Assembly: GCF_900111775.1 (NCBI RefSeq)
Contig: NZ_FOJJ01000034.1
Coordinates: 1 to 64,000 of the forward strand
From: Desulfuromonas acetexigens
GTDB taxonomy: Bacteria > Desulfobacterota > Desulfuromonadia > Desulfuromonadales > Trichloromonadaceae
Direction: 5' to 3'
Length of the DNA stretch: 64,000 nucleotides
Made by a program: the position numbers and the translations under genes. Every line of letters begins with the position of its first letter. Position 1 is the first letter of the stretch. The notes under the pieces are model-generated. The model ran no database searches, was not told the DNA's origin, and was given only the letters and a program-made list of their open reading frames with translations. Positions 61,015-64,000 of the stretch are shown here, one piece after another.

Positions 61015-61614
61015 ATGCCAATCTCCGAAATTCGCCTGCAGTTGCCGTATTGGGTGGACGACCTCATCCCCGATCCGCAGCGCCTTTTTCCTACCGTCGA
61101 AGAGCGCATGGAGCTCGCCATCGCCTTGGCCCGGCGCAACATTGCCAGTGGCGGCGGGCCCTTTGGCGCGGCGGTCTTCGCGAGCGAAAGCGGCCGCCTG
61201 ATCGCCCCCGGCGTCAATCTCGTCATGCCCGGCCGTTGCTCCTCGGCCCACGCCGAAATCGTCGCCCTCTCCCTCGCCCAGCAGCGCCTCGGCCTGCATC
61301 AGTTGGGGCTGGAAGGCGGCCGGTTCGAACTGGTCAGTTCCACCGAACCCTGCGCCATGTGTCTCGGCGCCGTTCCCTGGTCGGGCATCGTCCGCCTGGT
61401 CTGCGGCGCCCGCGACGAAGACGCCCGTGCCGTCGGCTTCGACGAAGGGGATAAACCCGCCGACTGGCCGGATCTGCTCCGCCGCCGAGGGATCGAGGTC
61501 GTCCGCGACGTGCGCCGCACCCAGGCGGCGGCGGTGTTGCGCGCCTACGTCGAGCAGGGCGGGGAGCTCTACAACGGCGGGCCGGGGTGCGGGGAAGGAA
61601 AAAACGAAAAATAA
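61015..61614 (+). CDS. Cytidine/deoxycytidylate-deaminase-family nucleoside deaminase (guanine deaminase-like)
   Basis: A 199-aa zinc deaminase. The active site is SSAHAEIVALSLAQQ (His, Glu) with STEPCAMCLGAVPWSGI (two Cys). The N-terminal AIALARRNIASGGGPFGAAVF and the C-terminal ARDEDARAVGFDEGDKPAD resemble bacterial guanine deaminases of the CDA fold more than tRNA adenosine deaminase TadA, but I would not fix the substrate. The start is the ATG 7 bp after GAAGGA. tRNA-Gly follows. Confidence 0.82.
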   Translation: MPISEIRLQLPYWVDDLIPDPQRLFPTVEERMELAIALARRNIASGGGPFGAAVFASESGRLIAPGVNLVMPGRCSSAHAEIVALSLAQQRLGLHQLGLEGGRFELVSSTEPCAMCLGAVPWSGIVRLVCGARDEDARAVGFDEGDKPADWPDLLRRRGIEVVRDVRRTQAAAVLRAYVEQGGELYNGGPGCGEGKNEK

Positions 61615-61679
61615 GGTTGACAGTCCCCCGACCTTTTTGTTATTTAACCCATCCCGACGGCGAAAGCCGCCGCCATCGA

Positions 61680-61754
<75 letters not shown>

Positions 61755-61766
61755 AAAAAATCATGA

Positions 61767-61797
61767 AGGCCCGGTCTAGCGACCGGGCCTTTTTTTA
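61767..61797 (+). terminator. Terminator after tRNA-Gly
   Basis: AGGCCCGGTC pairs with GACCGGGCCT around TAGC and is followed by T7. Confidence 0.92.
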
Positions 61798-61957
61798 TCT
61801 GTCGTCTAATCCAGCGCTGCTCCCCTCCCTTCGCCCCTTTCTCATCCGTCCGGTTCGAGCGTTGCCGGTTACTGATTGTCTGTCCAATTAAGTGGTTCCG
61901 AAAAATTCCCTGCAATGCTAGTCTATTATCCTTTAATCACATAAGGAGTTCCCTGTT

Positions 61958-64000
61958 TTGGCCATCAAGAAGTCCGAACTCTATTCCTCCCTTTGGGCCA
62001 GCTGCGACGAGCTGCGCGGCGGCATGGACGCCGGCCAGTACAAGGATTACGTCCTCGTCCTGCTGTTCATCAAATACGTCAGCGACAAGTACGCCGGTGT
62101 TCCCTATGCGCCGATCACCATTCCGGACGGCGCGGGCTTCAAGGATATGGTCGCCCTCAAGGGCAAGCCGGACATCGGCGACCAGATCAACAAAAAGATC
62201 GTCGCCCCGTTGGCCAACGCCAACAAGCTTTCCGACATGCCGGATTTCAACGATGCCGGCAAGCTCGGCAGCGGTAAGGAGATGGTCGACCGGCTCACCA
62301 ATCTCATCGCCATCTTCGAGAACAAGGCCCTCGACTTTTCCAAGAACCGCGCCGATGGCGACGATATTCTGGGGGATGCCTATGAATATCTGATGCGCCA
62401 CTTCGCCACCGAGAGCGGCAAGAGCAAGGGGCAGTTTTACACCCCGGCCGAGGTCAGCCGGATCATGGCGCGGATTGTCGGCATCAAGGAGGCCAAGACC
62501 AGCGCCGACACCACGGTCTATGACCCCACCTGCGGCTCCGGGTCGCTGCTGCTCAAGGTCGCCGATGAAGCGGCAACGCCCGTCACTCTCTACGGGCAGG
62601 AAAAGGACGGCGCCACCAGTGGTCTGGCGCGCATGAACATGATCCTGCACAACAACCCGACCGCCCTCATCGCGCAGGGGAATACCCTGACCGATCCCAA
62701 GTTCAAGGGGGGCGACACCCTCAAGACCTTCGATTACGTCGTCGCCAATCCGCCCTTTTCCGACAAGCGCTGGAGTACCGGCCTCGACCCCCTGCACGAT
62801 CCTTACGAGCGCTTCACCCATTTCGGCGTGCCGCCGGACAAACAGGGGGATTACGCCTACCTGCTGCACATCGTCCGTTCCCTCAAAAGTACCGGCAAGG
62901 GCGCCTGCATTTTGCCCCACGGCGTGCTCTTTCGCGGCAACGCCGAAGCCGAAATCCGCCGCAATCTGGTGCGCAAGGGCTTCATCAAGGGGATCATCGG
63001 TCTGCCCGCCAACCTCTTCTACGGCACCGGCATCCCCGCCTGCATCGTCGTTATCGACAAGGAAGACGCCCACAGCCGCAAGGGGATTTTCATGCTCGAC
63101 GCCGGCGGCGGTTTCATGAAGGACGGTCCCAAGAACCGCCTGCGCAGCCAGGATATTCACCGGATCGTCGATACCTTCAACAAACAGATCGAAGAGCCGA
63201 GCTATTCGAAAATGGTCTCCTTGGCCGAGATCGAAAAGAACGACTACAACCTCAACCTGCCGCGCTATATCGACAGCGGGCAGACCGAAGACCTGCAGGA
63301 TATCGCCGGGCATCTGCAAGGGGGCATCCCCCAGGCCGATGTCGATGCCCTGAAGAGTTATTGGGATGTTTGTCCGCAACTCGAACAGACCCTGTTCAAG
63401 CTCAACCGCCCCGGCTATCTCGACCTCGCGGTGGAGAAAGGTGCCATCAAGACCGCCATCTACCAGCATCCCGAGTTCGCCGCCTTCATCTCCGGCATGA
63501 ACGCCCACTTCGACGCCTGGCGTAAAAAGAGCGCCGCTAACCTCAAGGCGTTACAACCCGGCTGCCATCCCAAAGAGGTCATCCACTTTCTTTCCGAAGA
63601 CCTGCTCGCCCATTACGCCGGCAAACCCCTCATCAACCACTACGACGTCTATCAGCATCTGATGGACTACTGGGCCGAGACGATGCAGGACGACTGCTAC
63701 CTGATCGCCGCCGATGGCTGGAAGGCCGAGACCTATCGCCTCATTGAGACAGACAAGAAGGGGAAGGAGAAGGATAAAGGCTGGACCTGCGACCTCGTGC
63801 CCAAGCCCCTCATCGTCGCCCGGTACTACGCCGAGGAGCAGGCGGCCATTGACCGCCTGGCCGCCGAACTCGAAAGCGTCGGCGCCCAACTCGCCGAGCT
63901 GGAAGAGGAGCACGGCGGCGAGGAGGGGGCCTTTGCCGAGTTGGACAAGGTCAACAAGGCCAACGTCGCCGCCCGGCTCAAGGAGATCAAGGGGGATAAA
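61958..64000 (+). CDS. hsdM: Type I restriction-modification system, methyltransferase subunit (partial, cut by window end)
   Basis: The frame is open from a TTG at 61958-61960 (AAGGAG 10 bp upstream) to the last base, at least 681 codons. It starts with the helical HsdM N-terminal domain (KKSELYSSLWASCDELRGGM) and contains FATESGKSKGQFYTPAEVSR, the SAM-binding TCGSGSLLLKVADEA and the catalytic DYVVANPPFSDKRW of N6-adenine methyltransferases. The C-terminal end (ERQ-type helices, IDRLAAELESVGAQLAELEE) looks like a coiled coil that binds the specificity subunit. hsdS and hsdR should follow beyond the window. TTG is the only reasonable start. Confidence 0.95.
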   Translation, partial: MAIKKSELYSSLWASCDELRGGMDAGQYKDYVLVLLFIKYVSDKYAGVPYAPITIPDGAGFKDMVALKGKPDIGDQINKKIVAPLANANKLSDMPDFNDAGKLGSGKEMVDRLTNLIAIFENKALDFSKNRADGDDILGDAYEYLMRHFATESGKSKGQFYTPAEVSRIMARIVGIKEAKTSADTTVYDPTCGSGSLLLKVADEAATPVTLYGQEKDGATSGLARMNMILHNNPTALIAQGNTLTDPKFKGGDTLKTFDYVVANPPFSDKRWSTGLDPLHDPYERFTHFGVPPDKQGDYAYLLHIVRSLKSTGKGACILPHGVLFRGNAEAEIRRNLVRKGFIKGIIGLPANLFYGTGIPACIVVIDKEDAHSRKGIFMLDAGGGFMKDGPKNRLRSQDIHRIVDTFNKQIEEPSYSKMVSLAEIEKNDYNLNLPRYIDSGQTEDLQDIAGHLQGGIPQADVDALKSYWDVCPQLEQTLFKLNRPGYLDLAVEKGAIKTAIYQHPEFAAFISGMNAHFDAWRKKSAANLKALQPGCHPKEVIHFLSEDLLAHYAGKPLINHYDVYQHLMDYWAETMQDDCYLIAADGWKAETYRLIETDKKGKEKDKGWTCDLVPKPLIVARYYAEEQAAIDRLAAELESVGAQLAELEEEHGGEEGAFAELDKVNKANVAARLKEIKGDK

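Overview
The window looks like chromosomal DNA from a high-GC, anaerobic, Geobacter/Desulfuromonas-type bacterium (Desulfuromonadota). This is inferred from gene content: a methylmalonyl-CoA branch (epimerase, MeaB, mutase, biotin carboxylase plus carboxyltransferase), futalosine-type menaquinone synthesis (mqnB-mqnD), glutamate-derived haem synthesis (hemL), an outer-membrane porin and a GEMM-class riboswitch. No 16S gene or named marker fixes the genus.

Bases 1 to about 15,625 are an accessory island. It ends at a tyrosine integrase (14120-15424, minus) beside a 52-bp sequence matching the 3' end of a tmRNA gene, which I read as the attachment-site copy; the other end lies off the window. 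From left to right the island holds: a GEMM riboswitch and terminator in front of a truncated response-regulator fragment; an intact IS3-family element; an AT-rich two-gene unit that looks like a Slam-type (type XI secretion) outer-membrane protein with a TbpB-like surface cargo; an MqsA-like antitoxin next to a truncated DUF4258-like toxin remnant; a protein with six zinc ribbons and a Vsr-like nuclease domain, divergent from an S24-type repressor; an orphan MbcA/ParS-type antitoxin; a DUF2442 protein; decayed duplicate pieces of several of these genes; and an AT-rich HExxH putative peptidase.

Bases 15,626-64,000 are mostly core genes in short operons. They include hemL, tRNA-Phe, aroF behind a Phe-rich leader peptide and attenuator, an aminotransferase behind a second attenuator-like leader, gshA, transketolase, pepF, a mazEF pair, an FG-GAP/VCBS-like exported protein, a porin, a TlpA-like thioredoxin, the mce-meaB-mcm cluster with an XRE-cupin regulator, mqnB-mqnD, the biotin-dependent carboxylase pair, serA, fumC, rnd, folK, the moxR/DUF58/transglutaminase operon, pcnB, miaA, a nucleoside deaminase, tRNA-Gly and the start of a type I restriction-modification locus (hsdM, cut by the window end).

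The most unusual stretches are the Slam/TbpB-like pair (2057-6296); a 650-bp array of three related, apparently non-coding units between gshA and transketolase, each with a palindrome, a conserved hairpin loop, a pyrimidine-rich linker and a terminator (22841-23490); the zinc-ribbon nuclease/repressor pair (8025-10368); and the aroF attenuator (18110-18324). Several families of palindromic intergenic repeats are scattered through the core part.
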